A stretch of 64,000 nucleotides of DNA, taken from assembly GCA_964017155.1 (NCBI GenBank), contig OZ024863.1, forward strand, positions 42,235,084 to 42,299,083. The letters are read 5' to 3'. The notes under the pieces were generated by a model that saw nothing but the letters and a program-made list of their open reading frames with translations, did no database searches and was not told where the DNA came from. Source of the stretch: Oasisia sp. SBJ-2009. Taxonomy: Eukaryota > Annelida > Polychaeta > Sabellida > Siboglinidae. Below, piece after piece: positions 13,578 through 26,079 of the stretch. Numbering within the stretch: the first letter of the stretch is position 1; each line of letters starts with the position of its first letter. The position numbers and the translations under genes are program-made.

Positions 13578-14129
13578 TACATCCGGTGTTGCCTAAGCCG
13601 ACGATCCGTGTTTGCATGCCAAACAACTGCGCTATTTTACCCAAAATAGCCTTTAAATAGATAATTTACGAAAATGTATGCATAGTTAGTGCGTTCAGGT
13701 ACTCCCAACGAAAATTAAAATGATCAAAGATGAGATGAGACGATCGCTCGATTAGAAATCATTGAAACTATTTATTATCGAACAACTTATAAAAATAAAC
13801 TATACGATACTTTATAAGCTGCTAGATAATAATAATTAATTTTTATTGGCAATTATCACCATAATCGGGCCAAACAAGCATATGAGACGGTTCACCACCA
13901 CATGCATGCAATACTTCAAGATGGTCGACGATCTTCCGTGTGGCGATTGAGACTTCGTTCTTTTTCGGTTTGGGATGCAGATTGTTGACGACGAAGACGC
14001 CACATAGGACCAGTTCAGCATGTCGGTGGTAGGGAAGCCCATTGTTTCCCGCAGCCAGTTGCTACAATGACAATCACGAACACTTCTAAGCAGCCATATT
14101 TTATAAGCAAGTGTCGGACTAGCCTCGGT

Positions 14130-14640
14130 TACCCAGACTCCGTGAGGTGGCAGCACTTTTAAGCCCCCTCAACTACGCCTGGGACAGTATATATGCTTAA
14201 GTTTCTACATCCGGGCAGCCTTACCCCAGAATAGGGTAGAGACGCTGATTGGCTCTCAGGCCAACTATGAAATAAAAATTTAAATAACGATATAGTTTTA
14301 CAAGATAATAATATCATTTGAAAAGTATTCACCATTGAACTTATATTAACACAACAGTAAGTAAAAATTCAAATTTACCGTTGTTTATAAAATAAGAATT
14401 ACGGCAGGATTAACCAGTATCCGTGAGGTGGCAGCATTGTCTAGCCCGACACGGATAGCATACAAATTAAATAAGGAAACCTTTTGATCAAATAATGCTG
14501 TATTATAAAAACTATTAAAAATTAAACTTATATTAACCCAAAATAAATAGAAATACAAATTTGCAGTTGTTTATAAAAAAAAATATTACGGCAGTGTCCG
14601 TGAGGTGGCAGCATTTTATAGATCACGCGGATACCAAACA
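14130..14640 (-). repeat. Diverged tandem repeats in the element's 5' region
   Basis: The phrase CCGTGAGGTGGCAGCA recurs at about 14140, 14421 and 14598. Between the last two and before the second lies a repeated AT-rich block (AACTTATATTAAC ... TTGTTTATAAA ... ATTACGGCAG). These behave as monomers upstream of the ORF, as in tandem-monomer promoters of some non-LTR elements. The promoter role is inferred from position only. Confidence 0.6.
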
Positions 14641-16955
14641 AAAGCCGGCAAATGTCACCAGACTGTCTTCTCGGCGTAGTTCCGCAGCCGACCGACAGTC
14701 GGTTAAGCGAGACTAGTGTCGGACGAGAAACAGATCGAGAGTGTGGCTATATCCGTCATAGCTGGCTGGCGACAAGGCCCGTTGACTATTTGCGACGTGA
14801 CACAGCGGAATTACTTCACCCCAACAGAGCATCACATCGGCAGCGCAGTGTCGACACGCGACGACAAGGACAGTGTGCTCCCTCGATCGTCTTAAAATTT
14901 CCCCTTGCCCATGATAAGTTTATTTAATCACATATTGGAATAAATAAGTAACTGTCACGAAAATATGTTTGGAAATAGCATTGAGCCAAGTGATGCCAGT
15001 AGCGAATTGCAGGTGTCGTCCGTCCGACGACCTTACAAGCTATTCTTTGATTTCCTGCCAAGTTTCTCCTAGATGCGAGAAATGTGTTGGGCACCGTGAC
15101 ATGGTTGCACCCCATTGACCGACTACGACGAGGGGTCAGAAGAGATTTAGACTTCCTGGTCTGACTCATGTGAAAGTGTTAGGCCTACCCAAAAGAATTG
15201 TGTTACTTAACGTTTTGAATAGCCATTATGAAGTGAAGTGAGTACAATAAAGCAGACACACCAGTATATTAATTGCTGCGATGTATCTGCAATGTAATGA
15301 CGCATGTTAGGCAGTCTTTAATTACCATAGCGATTTTTAACCTTTTTATATACGACCCTGCGGATGCAGAAATACGTCGCAAATTTGATCAATATTGACG
15401 GGCAACGCACATGCTTGCATTTCAAAAGAGCTAGAGGTATGTGATTTTGGCGAAATGCGATGAGCATAACACAACATTTCTCTGGTACAGTTTCTTTATA
15501 ATCGACAAAACGTTAATAGGGCCTCCAATGGGAAAAAAATCATTAACATATTATATTAACGAATGGCATGCAGACACTCTACTATCTAATCACACTCTGA
15601 CTCGCGGTTGGGACACACGAAATACAAGAGCCCTGGTGTGCACTCACTGTGTGCCAAATTCTTGCATTCTTGGAATTGAACCCAAACATATTATGGCCGA
15701 CTGCAACTGAATGGTTCTCCGCACACCAAAACAAGGCCATTCCTCTTCATCGCTGCTTTCGTCGACTTTCTTACACATTTTATTAAAAATATTGTGTATG
15801 CTATAAATACATCACAGCTATATTGCGTTCACAAACCATATTCGTACTGCATGGCGAAGTAAGACGGCTCCCGGGACCGTTTTGCCCCGTTCTAACAGGG
15901 CCGTCTTACCCCATACACAACAGTGCTGTCTTTTTCACCTTCACATGTAATCTTTTAATATCGCTCCCATTTCGATTAAAGTCATTGAAAACGTGTATAG
16001 ATGCAAGTGCATTAGTACCTGTCGCTGGCTTAAGCTTATCATCACACGGTGAACATGTTAGCATCGATTTGACCGAAGAGTGATTATTAGATCACAGGGT
16101 ATGCAAACCTTTACAAAAGGTTTGTGAACTTACTTTTGGTAGCGTTTAGCCTTGCAGTGGCTAAGAGTATTCGCTAGGTAGCAGTATCATGTTCCACTAT
16201 TCAACGTTAGTTTGTGTTCACTCGTTTGGCAGAAAAGACGGGGGCCGTATTACCCCCCAGGGGCCGTTTTGCCCCAGGTCACCCTACAAAATGTTTCTAC
16301 TAATTGACATCTACGAGGAGAAAGATAACGAGAAGGAGAATTGGAAAACGAGGCAACGGATAAGGAGATGAGACGGATGGATGTGCGGAGTCGGGGATGC
16401 ATGGGTATGACGATGTTATTAAACCATATTACGATTATGAATGTTTGCTCGACTCAATGTTTAGTTCTGGTTCTAGGAACTAGGACAAACCTGACGTCAT
16501 TGAGACGACCGATCAACGAATGGCAATCGTAACACCGACCCGCGATTTTCGATCGTCCCTCGTCTGCACCGACGACAACGACGCGTCGTGGGACCGATGA
16601 ACGTCGCGCGAAGCGGCTGTCGTCTTTAGCGACATTGTACGTGCAGCGAAACTGGATGTTCGTCAAAGTCGACCGAGAAGCGTTCCCTCCGACTGAAAAA
16701 AAAACACCGAAACTTCCCTTGGATATGCGTGATGCTCCGACTAGCAGACGCCAAGTGCGTGAGATCTGTCGCTGTTGCCATTGCCAGCCTGCTTCTGTGT
16801 CGATCTTGAAATATTTCTAATGATACGTGATTATGACGACAGGAAATCGGCTGAGTGTTGCCGTTTACGTTCGCTGACGTAGATGTGAACAAAACAGTCA
16901 CGTGGCTTCTGATTACGTCATCTGTTTGCGTAGGCCTACTATACTATATATACTA
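14641..16955. other. Intergenic DNA, no recognised gene
   Basis: The stretch 14650-14930 is GC-richer, with a 91-codon plus frame of no recognisable family and an AATAAA near 14939; it could be an unrecognised exon or repeat. A hairpin with 10-bp arms (GTAAGACGGC / GCCGTCTTAC) spans about 15858-15908. Other open frames to 16900 look random. Confidence 0.4.
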
Positions 16956-17138
16956 CACCGCACCGCACCGCACCGCACCGCACCGCACCGCACCGCACCG
17001 CACCGCACCGCACCGCACCGCACCGCACCGCACCGCACCGCACCGCACCGCACCGCACCGCACCGCACCGCACCGCACCGCACCGCACCGCACCGCACCG
17101 CACCGCACCGCACCGCACCGCACCGCACCGCACCGCAC
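16956..17138. repeat. (CACCG)n pentanucleotide array
   Basis: 183 bp of pure CACCG units, about 36.6 copies. Every frame is open in places (Ala-Pro-His-Arg-Thr repeats), giving artefactual ORFs on both strands. Confidence 0.97.
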
Positions 17139-18587
17139 TATACTCTACGTGAACGATGCTATCGCGTGGGTTCTGAACAGGTCGTCTGTTTGCGAATTTA
17201 ATAAAAAGGTTCTGCTGCAATAACCTTGACTAAATTGTCGATATCATGTGTTTCGATACATTCTGATATAGTATAATAGACTACGTAATTTAATCGTACC
17301 TACACAAACTGATGCCCTAATTATGTAAGACCTTGGCCCAATCACTGATTATGATTTCATACAAATGTACACACAATAAAACAAATATATAACCTTCAGT
17401 CATCCCATCGCAATTTCGGTCCTCCTCACGTCCCTTTTCTCTCCACCTTTGAGGCATAGGTCTACTTTTTTTCCAGTTTTCGATCTCCCATTCTATCCAC
17501 CCGACCAGGCCATTTCGACATATCCTCACCAATTTCTTCTTAACACTTTCCTTCACCCCAACCTCCACTCCCAGTTCCTTCTTTTATCAACTCTCTTCAC
17601 TCCCTCGATTCGTTTTACACAGTTATTGTCGTAAACCTACATCTTCCCCCTGAACATCGCCTGTAAACCAGATCTCTAAACGTCACCACAGCAAGACATT
17701 ATAATTTTTCCAAAACAGACTACAGGAAATATTTATTCTTTCCTGGGACCATTTTCGATTGGAATGGACTTCTAGAGACAGTAGTGTCAGACAGCGCTCG
17801 GGCTTGACTGCGTCAAGCTTAGGGGTACCGCCCAGTTATGTAACCCGTAACCACAACTTGCCCTTCCCTTGGCCTTACCCCGTCCCTTTCACCTGTTAAA
17901 TTTACCTTAATCAACTGCAAGCATCATCTTTCAATCTATCTTTTATTGTTTTAGTGGGATGCACAATCCATGCAAATACCAATAAATTAATTATCTAAAA
18001 AATGTTGAAGTTAGTTGGTTCAATGGAAGAAGAAACACATCCGTCACGCCGATCAAACAAACATTCTCCTCACATCCGCGAACCACTGATTTGCATACGG
18101 CACAAAAATCACGAAGCCTGGCCAAACTTACGATTGCTCGTGCCTACGGAAATAATAAACAGTGAAAAAAATATTATTCGTCTTCATGCACAGTAAGTGT
18201 CACATTTAATTACAACTGATAGAATGGGAATGTTTGCGTGCTGGCTGCTCGCTCCCGCCAGGTAAGGAACCAACGTGTCGTCTGCTTGGTACCGATGACA
18301 GTGCCAGTGGCAGAACTGGTAATGTCTGGATTACGCGTACGCCGTTGCCTGAACCAAGTCCAAGATATACAGGTACCATATTATATATAAGAAATGTTGT
18401 GATACATGTGTGTGTGCTGGAATTGTGTTGATGAACGGAGTCATATGTAGCAAAAATAAGATTTCCATGTCAAAATCGGCGTATCCATGTTGCTTGGGCT
18501 TAGCAAATGTCAATCAAGCCTCAAGCGCTCAAAAAATATGGTTGCTCAACAGTAACACGCGTGTGCTTTTGTTCGTATATATTCTGT
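17139..18587. other. Intergenic DNA, nothing recognised
   Basis: A CT-rich stretch occupies about 17400-17640. No coding homology was recognised on either strand. Confidence 0.5.
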
Positions 18588-18758
18588 TCAATTAAGTTCA
18601 ATAACTTTATTCAAAACGTAACAGGGCACATACTCTGAAATCCATGTGATGACATGAGGCAGACAACAATATGCATTCTGACCTAAGGCTAATGCTGTTG
18701 CCTGTGTATATTAGAAAAATATAATTATACAGTTGTTTCAGTCAAGTGATCACTTATA

Positions 18759-19017
18759 AAAGGCTATGCTGGTATACCTCAGGACATTTTTGGTAGACAA
18801 CTGTTAAGCCAGTTTATAAATTTAAAATGATTTTTTTTACTTGAAATGGACTACAAACACACATGTGACACCATTTACACTATTTCTAACTCTCAATATC
18901 TATGATTGTAGACCTTTTTTGCTCCTTCATTTTTACCCGTCCACCCCTATTCTACCCGTCCAAAGCAGGTGTTATCTGTCTAAATGACGGGTTGACGGAT
19001 CTCTGCATAAAGCTATG
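18759..19017. mobile_element. Short inverted-repeat DNA element, copy 1 (diverged)
   Basis: Homologous to the 300-bp element at 19890-20189 (shared ACTGTTAAGCCAGTT, GACTACAAACACACATGTG, GCTCCTTCATTTTTACCCG and right end TCTCTGCATAAAGCTATG). Its left end is degenerate and no target duplication was found. The right end abuts the RT relic. Confidence 0.75.
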
Positions 19018-19889
19018 GTACACCCCTTCCACTAAGATTCTAAACAATGTTCTGTGATCTACCCTGTCGAAGGCTTTGCTGGCATCAAGAAAACATAAAA
19101 TACACTGCCATTCAGAGTTCGATATAAATCAATAATTTCCTTTAACACACACATACACTGGTCTGTACCATGCTTCTTCTTGAAACCAAACTGATTATGA
19201 TTAGTATCCAAAAATATTTCAGTGCTACCTAGTATAATTACTTCAATAATTTTCCTAAATATATCAATTAATGCAAATGGATGGTAATTGTTTTTAGAAG
19301 ATATTTTACCAGATTTATCCTTAATCACTGGCACAAGTACAACTGACAATGCTCATTGACTCTGGCAGAAATCCATGAGTAAGGAAACTAGTGAAGCACA
19401 AAGATAGCAAAGGTACAAGTGCCTTGTCTGCATATTTTATATGTTCTGAACATATGCCATCTGACCCACAAGCTTTATTAACTTCAAGCTTCTTAATCGC
19501 ATTTGTTACCTGCTACTGTGGCTACAATTTCATCATAACATGTATCACAGCCATTATCACACATGTCTACACTACTATTGCTAACACAGTTTAAAAGGTC
19601 AAAAAGAGTTTACGCCATGTAGATCTATCTCATTCCCACCATGCAGATACACCTTTGATACTAGACGGAAGAGGAGTATTACAGTTGTTGATGGTCTTAG
19701 TTTCACGCCAGAGGGCCTCAGAATTAAGTTCAGCTAATTTCTTAGCTAGTGCCTCTCTGCATAGTACATTTCCATTATTCTTGATAAATCGTAAAGCATA
19801 TTTGAATCTAGCTTTACTTACTAAACATGCAAATCATAAACAGATCCCTGTCTGGGTTTCCCAGCATTGAGCCACATGTGTCTGTCTTC

Positions 19890-20189
19890 CAAGGCTTTAT
19901 GCAGGATCAAATGATTGCCAGTCACACATGTTTTGGTGGACATGTGAATATTAACTGTTAAGCCAGTTCATAAACTTTAAATATATTTGTTTGACCTGAA
20001 AAGGACTACAAACACACATGTGACACCATTTACGCTCACTTTCAAGTTTCAAGGCATTACTCGCAATCTCTATGGTTTTGGAACGTTTTTGCTCCTTCAT
20101 TTTTTAACTGTCCACTCATATTTCTACCCGTCCATATTTGTTTTTACCCGTCCAAATGAAGGGTGGATGGGTCTCTGCATAAAGCTATG
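19890..20189. mobile_element. Non-autonomous TIR element, copy 2, with 8-bp target duplication
   Basis: 300 bp with imperfect inverted ends, CAAGGCTTTATGCAG on the left and the complement of CATAGCTTTATGCAG on the right. It is flanked on both sides by CTGTCTTC (19882-19889 and 20190-20197). It interrupts the RT relic at a point where the protein reads continuously once it is removed. No transposase is encoded. An 8-bp duplication with CA-starting ends suits the hAT superfamily. Confidence 0.9.
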
Positions 20190-20700
20190 CTGTCTTCTCT
20201 GGAGGTATCATATAAACTATCCACATACTCTGCCCATCCCAGTTTATTTGTATACGACTTGTTATTTTGCGCCAATTCTTCACCAGCTTGTATTAGTGAA
20301 TTCACTGTGTCGTTATACAATTTATTTAGAGATTTAATATGGTTTACATTCATGCAGTGTGTATCCCTACATCCTACAGCCTCTGTTGGTATATGAATAT
20401 CATGCAGGCATCTTTCAGTTAGCACACAATATTTACTTATGTTCCATCTTATTTTTACTCTATCAATATTAATACTGCTCGTTATATTTATGTACACTTT
20501 GAACAGTATATGATATTCATCGCTGACATCATACAGAATATCGATCTTACTTATATATTACGGTAAAAATCATTACTTGCTATCACATGATCTAGCCAGG
20601 AAGTTGTATTCCACCTTTCACTGACATATGTATATATTTCTGGTAGGTGTGCACAAGATAAAATTGTAATGTTGTTTTCAGAGCAGAAATTCTGATTTCA

Positions 20701-22585
20701 TAGACCGAGGATTATCTTTATGACAACAACCTAAAGGAAAGTTGTTAAAGTGTCAAAAGTATTCAGTGATATTTGCCCCCCCCCCCTCCACATCCCATCC
20801 CTACCACACCCACACCATCCCCCATCATTGACTTGTAGTTTTCCCCATCATTGACTTGTAGTTTTCCCCATCCACCCCATCCTAATTCCACATTCCCAAG
20901 CACAAATACTCTTATTCCGCTTCCAAGTAACACAAAGCCAGCCATCCTGAAACCGACCCTCCATACTAGTGCGTGATGCCCCAGTCCAGGTTTTGCACTA
21001 AAACGATTCAGATTCTTTATGTCATCTCGCAGTAGTAATACAATTCACATACTTACCATTATCAACAATTGTTGAACAAAGGGCAGATCTTGCACCTTGC
21101 TGTTGACAGGTTGCATGCTTTCTAGCAGTACCGCTAGATCTAGGCTAGCAAACACTGATTTCTAACTAACACAAGGAACATGTTCCATTTTCATATACTG
21201 GTCAATCCCACCAATCTCTAACTAACAGACATGTTAAGTCTGCCGCATTCGGCGGGAGACTCCCGCAATTTACAGGAAATCTCCCGATCTCCCGCACGGG
21301 AGCACCAATCTCCCGCAATTTAACTGAAATGTAAGTGAAACAAATTGCGGGAGACTCCAACACCAAAAACAAACAAATTTGACCTAAGTTACCTAACTGG
21401 ATGCGGATAATTGGTTTATTTCTGGCTGGGTATTGTCGTGTGTGCTTTTCTGTGTCACCTCACAATGTAGTGCCAGTTAACTAATTGCAATCGAGTCTGA
21501 GACTGAGCTAATGCTCACAGACATCGCCGGGCGCTCGCCGGTGCAGACAATGATTTGAACAATGACCTGAATTGGAACTATTTAAATCCCGTCTTACTGT
21601 GATGACTGAACATTAAAAACTGTCTAATAAATATCTAAGTACAAAGCCTACACTTTGCCTGTCGCTGACATTGTTTATTAGCTTGGTAGAATCACCGCGA
21701 GCCGCTTTGATACCCTATTATCGCCCGCTGTGTACGTTCCAGTCTTGTAGTACAAAGTGCAATCCGTTTAGATCTAATGGAATAATGGCCATCCATACAT
21801 CTACACTACATGTGCACGTTTGTAAATATATGTACTTTTGCTAAGCTCTTTACTATTTGAGTACATTTGACATGTAAATGAAAAACATTCTCAACAGTTG
21901 AGAAAGCATAGTTATTTAAATGGCTCCAGTCGAGCCTATGTCACCATGGCTCAGTCCAGCTCATAAATAATGAATTCCCTATTCAAGTTTTACATGTAAA
22001 GATTATATTAGTTGTGTAATAAAATATCATGTAGATGCTGCTGCTTTTCATCCAAGGGATTTTTTTGCAACATATGATTCATATCAGAAGTTTAACAAAC
22101 ATGCCAATGAGATTAGCAGGGAATTTATTATATTTGTGGTATTATGACTAGTGATAATAAAACATCTATTGTTCATGGCTCCAAGAATGGTTTTGCTCCA
22201 AAATAAGTTAATTCATATAACAAAAAATCTATGTAAATATATTAATCAGTGCAATTTATTCCTTTTTGTATTATATTATTTGCATTTATGGTTAAAAACC
22301 TAATTTACGTATAATAGCCCAATTTTCCAAGACCCTCCGATTTACGTATAAAATGCCGTTTTCCCCGAGACCCTCCGATTTACGTATAAATCTCCCACAT
22401 TGGCATTTCCAAAACTTAACATGTATGAACTAACACAAGGAAAGTGTTCAGTGTCACATACTGGTTAATCCTACAATTCTCTAACACAGGCAAAGTGTCC
22501 CATATCACATATTTCTCAATCCTACCAACCTCTGTCTATCATAAGGAAAGTGTTCAATGTCACATATATACTGGTCAATCCTACC
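20701..22585. other. Intergenic DNA with small local repeats
   Basis: C-rich patch at 20768-20900 with a 29-bp tandem duplication (CCCATCATTGACTTGTAG). At 21240-21360 there are several CTCCCGCAATTT phrases, two forming a perfect 12-bp inverted repeat (21310-21321 / 21342-21353). Near 22330-22395 the phrase GACCCTCCGATTTACGTATAAA is repeated in tandem. No coding sequence recognised. Confidence 0.5.
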
Positions 22586-22790
22586 CAGGGGTGGGGGTGG
22601 GGGGGGGGGCAGGGGGCATGGCCCCAATAACAGATAATTTGGAGGGTAGGCAACAGAAGACCAATAACTGGCTGCCTGATGTTCAGTGATGAATATGGTG
22701 ACAAAGTACAGAGCATATCCTTGTGTAGGACTTCTGTTCCGAGTCCTACCCTTGGACAAAGAAATTTAGGCACTCAAGTGTCAAATCCGA
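22586..22790. repeat. Fragment of interspersed repeat family starting CAGGGGTGGG
   Basis: Shares blocks with 47750-47900 and 60740-60870 (AATAACTGGCTGCCTGAT, CAGAG, TTGTGTAGGACTTC). The CAGGGGTGGG start resembles hAT-type ends. Only a fragment is present. Confidence 0.55.
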
Positions 22791-22791
22791 C

Positions 22792-23098
22792 CATAGCTTT
22801 ATGTAGAGACCCGTCCACCCATCATTAGGACGGGTAAAAACGAATATGGACGGGCAGAAATATGGGTGGACGGGTGGTGGACGGGGTAAAAAACGAAGGA
22901 GAAAAAAAAAGGTCTTCCAAACCATAGATAATGTTAGTTATGCCTTGAAAAGTGAGTGTAAATGTTGTCATTTGTGTGTTTGTAGCCCATTTTAGGTCAT
23001 CAGGCACATCTGAAAGTTCGTAAACTAGCTTAACAGTTATCCATCCGTCCACCAAAACATGTGTGACTGGCAATAATTTTATCCTGCATAAAGCCCTG
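22792..23098. mobile_element. Short inverted-repeat DNA element, copy 3 (inverted)
   Basis: Reverse-complement relative of the element at 19890-20189, running from CATAGCTTTATGTAGAGACC to ATCCTGCATAAAGCCCTG. About 307 bp. The flanking octamers differ, so the insertion is older or rearranged. Confidence 0.85.
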
Positions 23099-23151
23099 AA
23101 TTATCCAACCCAACCTCAATTTTATGGTTATACCTGTATCTTTGCCGGTGC

Positions 23152-23212
23152 GAGGACAAAATCCCAATGGACAAAATCCCAACGGACAAAATCCCAACCG
23201 GACAAAATCCCA
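23152..23212. repeat. Four tandem GGACAAAATCCCAA units
   Basis: About four units of 14-17 bp with the core GGACAAAATCCCAA. A local tandem duplication without coding signal. Confidence 0.85.
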
Positions 23213-24031
23213 ACCACTGGTTTTAGATGTGGGTGTCCAGACTTTCTTGATTTATACTTGCATGCATGGTTCATGTATACATACATACTATCACCATGCA
23301 GAGCTGCTTCATGCACCCTACACTATTATGCTGTTTTATATTGCATCTCACTGAAACACTAATTCTAACAATTGTGTGTCAAAGTGGAATTTGTATGCCT
23401 TTGAACTAATAATTGCAAGACAGTATTAACTGCTTTCATTTGTCCTCAACAATGCAACTCATCCTTACACTCCCCTTCAGACCATTGCCATCCTGGAAAT
23501 ACATTCTCTCACCTAGTGCATTGTGCATTGTCTTTAGGGGCCACATACATCCTATTGATGTTAATCCTATTGATGTATCCTTTGAATTTAGATGGTAGCA
23601 ATTACAGGTAACATTAAGGTGATCCTACATTAACTGCATATGTGAGTAGTTCAGTGTCAAGTAGTCTAGGATTACGGATGTGCTATAAAATGATTTGAAA
23701 TGCTGGTAGTGTCTCCAAATTGTCCAAGCATGGAGGTTATCCAAAGTAATAAAGGCCGCATGAAGCTATGTTTTGAGACACACAAAAAGTCAAGTCCAAG
23801 AACACCATCAGATGGGAATGTGCCAAGCGTGCTGCTCTCTCGTGCAAAGGTGAATGTGGAAGGATTTTAAACTGAGTTTTTAATTTAGGCAAAACGTTGC
23901 ATTTATCAAAATAATAATAACAGCAAGTAAGAATACTTTTAGCAGATGCATAATAATGTATTGTCATGTAATATTGATGCTAGTTACTATTTGTGGAGTA
24001 ATTATTAATTAATTTTCAATTGAGGAAATGT
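23213..24031. other. Intergenic DNA, nothing recognised
   Basis: AT-rich with no recognised protein similarity or long repeats. It ends at the TTAA flanking the next element. Confidence 0.5.
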
Positions 24032-24035
24032 TTAA

Positions 24036-24865
24036 AGGACAAAAAAAGGGTACGGTTTCGTGTCATACACCTAATAGAGTTTATACAAAGTAACAATTTC
24101 CACATATACTCAATTTTTTAACGTCAGCGGTTTACTCAGAATGTGACTTTAAAGTCTAAAATTCTAACGAAATCCACGATGGTCTAGACGCCGCCATAGG
24201 TGAAGGGTTAACTTGGCTTGGTCATTCAGCGCGCGGCATTCTATATCTCGGCCAGCTTCCTGCGACGTTGTTAAGGGTCAACAACTTCGAGTCTTCGACA
24301 GTTCGTTCAGTTGGCGTGACATCTAGCAGCTGCTTATAGACGTATATCTAAATCTGTGGTTAAATCTATGGTAAACTTTAGTAATTATGCCTTCGTGTTC
24401 GGCATACGGTTGCAATAATAGTTGAAACAACCGGTAGTATTGAAGCAATGGATTCACGTTGGTGATTTGCGGGCGTACTGTTTGGCACTTTGCTCGGTCC
24501 ATTTTGAGGAGAAATGCTTTGATGTAGACATGTATCATCAGTTGATGGGATGATTTCAGCGATAACAATAATAGACAACTTTATATTTACCGTCATCAGC
24601 ATGTTACGCGCGTTGCCGAGTTGCAGCCATTTCATGACAACAGCCAAACCCCATGCAGGGAATCTACGTGGAGAGCGCCTCGATCACCGTCGTGACGTCA
24701 TTCTTCGTCTAAGATGGGGTAGCGCATAGTATTTGGATGGCTGGGTGTTAAAAAATATTTTTCTGGTAAACCGCTGGCGTTAAAAAATTGAGTATATGTG
24801 GAAATTGTTACTTTATATTAACTCTATTAGGTGTATACCACGAAACAGTTAACTTTTTTTGTCCT
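24036..24865 (+). mobile_element. TTAA-flanked DNA element with long inverted ends and THAP relic (Kolobok-like)
   Basis: The ends are inverted copies of each other for about 105 bp (AGGACAAAAAAAG outermost; TAACAATTTCCACATATACT inside) and are bordered by TTAA at 24032-24035 and 24866-24869. The interior encodes pieces of a THAP zinc finger on the plus strand: MPSCSAYGCNNS from 24387, then after a stop and deletion QWIHVGDLRAYCLALCSVHF to about 24530. TTAA targets and THAP proteins are known together in Kolobok transposons. This 830-bp copy is an internally deleted, non-autonomous derivative. The superfamily is inferred. Confidence 0.75.
24387..24533 (+). pseudogene. THAP zinc-finger relic
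   Basis: Starts at an ATG and keeps the first Cys pair (C-x4-C) and the later C-x2-H (LCSVHF) of the C2CH THAP finger, plus a downstream Cys-Phe. A stop codon follows the first twelve residues and the central part of the domain is missing. Confidence 0.65.
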
Positions 24866-24869
24866 TTAA

Positions 24870-25810
24870 ATAAATGCACAGAAAACACTGTGAGCAACTA
24901 CTATTGGTTTTAATAAGGGTCTCCCATCCCAATGCTAACACCACTTTTTATTTATACTATTGTCTTTTTGAAGCAACTGGAGGTCCTTTAAAAGTACATA
25001 ATAATGTCTTCCTCTAGTAGTACATGATGTACATAATAATCCTTTGATTAATAACAAGATAATAATAATGCTTATACTAAGAAAATACTAATACTAGTCA
25101 TAATACTTATACTGTGAAAACAGTTTATTATTATGCATAATCTAGTTTAATAAAAGTTGGTGTGAGAAATGATACAGTTATGAGTCAATATTGTTCATCA
25201 AGCAATAATAGCAATTTCTTAATAGGCAAATCTCTGAGTATCAATTTATAATAATTTGCTTGAGATTATGCCTTTTAGTTAGCTATAGGTGCAGTACATT
25301 ATATAGATGCAACAGTATGGTATGTAGTTTATAAAACAATTCCTATTTTTTTCATTTCTGTTCTTATGAAACATAAATGATTATTATTGCTTTGTCTGGT
25401 TACATGACTGAAAATCATTGTTTTTCATGACAGATGTTAAAAGGTATTTTGTACATTGTTTTTTTTCATTATTTTATCATATAGCTGATATCCTAGAATT
25501 ATAAATAGGTCTTCTAATTTAAGAATACTGTACTTTTTAAAGACGGGAGCAGTGTGCGCTATAAATTTGCTTTTGTCGATCAATCGAGCAGCTTTGTTTA
25601 AGTTTGAATAGTCTGCTTATGTGAGTTAAATTGCCATGAATGCTACTATACCAAGTTAAATGTATCTTATTTCAAGTAATGTAAAGTTAGAAAATCCCAA
25701 ACTTATTATTTGTCTAGTAAGTGGACACAGTTTACATTTCTATGACATTTTAACATGATTTGGGCCGGCACAATGTTTTCAATTCTCATTCAAATGAGAA
25801 ATGTATTTAA
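24870..25810. other. AT-rich intergenic DNA
   Basis: Very AT-rich, with ATAATAATA-type runs. No gene or structured repeat recognised. Confidence 0.55.
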
Positions 25811-26079
25811 ACAAATGTCCGTGAATTATATTTCAATAGCCCAATTTGGATGTTAAGAAAGTGGGCACCATATTATTTTACCACCTATGGACAAGGGTAT
25901 GTTGTTGCATTGTTGTGGGTGGAAAAAGTTTTAGCCACACCCACTTCCCTTGGCTAGGGTGGCACATGAACAGAATTATACTGATAAAAATCACGGACGT
26001 TTATTTAACATTTTTACCTCTCCTGCATATAATTATAATTTTCTAGCTATTTCCTATAGCATTTCTCGTTTCTTGTACC

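Larger units (their letters stand above)
9807..14640 (-). mobile_element. CR1-like non-LTR retrotransposon, near full length but inactive
   Basis: Read on the minus strand: 5' tandem repeats (about 14640-14140), untranslated leader, ORF with 2A-like motif, PHD finger and endonuclease (13577-11856), decayed RT (about 11850-10322), 3' untranslated region, and a tail of three TTGTATC units at 9807-9831. Short tandem 3' tails are typical of CR1-group elements. The first ORF is fully open, but the RT part carries several frameshifts, stops and a short deletion, so this copy cannot be autonomous. The 5' limit is inferred from the last tandem repeat. Confidence 0.85.
18588..20700 (-). pseudogene. 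Non-LTR retrotransposon relic with nested DNA elements
   Basis: On the minus strand, about 20650-20200 reads as the end of an endonuclease and its linker (TTSWLDHVIAS near 20600, then ERCLHDIHIP and LYNDTVNSLI). About 19880-19620 gives the pre-RT region (GKPRQGSVYDL, ARFKYALRF, LWRETKTINN). About 19349-19020 gives RT fingers (VLVPVIKDKSGKISSKNNYHP, NQFGFKKKHGTDQC) ending in AFDRVDHRTLF. The rest of the RT is missing, and an AATAAA with TTGAAC-type tail near 18588-18612 looks like its 3' end. Stops and frameshifts are frequent. Insertions at 19890-20189 and 18759-19017 split it. Confidence 0.75.

Noticed and set aside
14652..14927. 91-codon ORF in a GC-rich patch
   Set aside because: No recognisable domain, no splice or promoter support; left as unassigned intergenic.
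16855..17223. Ala-Pro-His-Arg-Thr repeat protein
   Set aside because: Translation of the (CACCG)n array.
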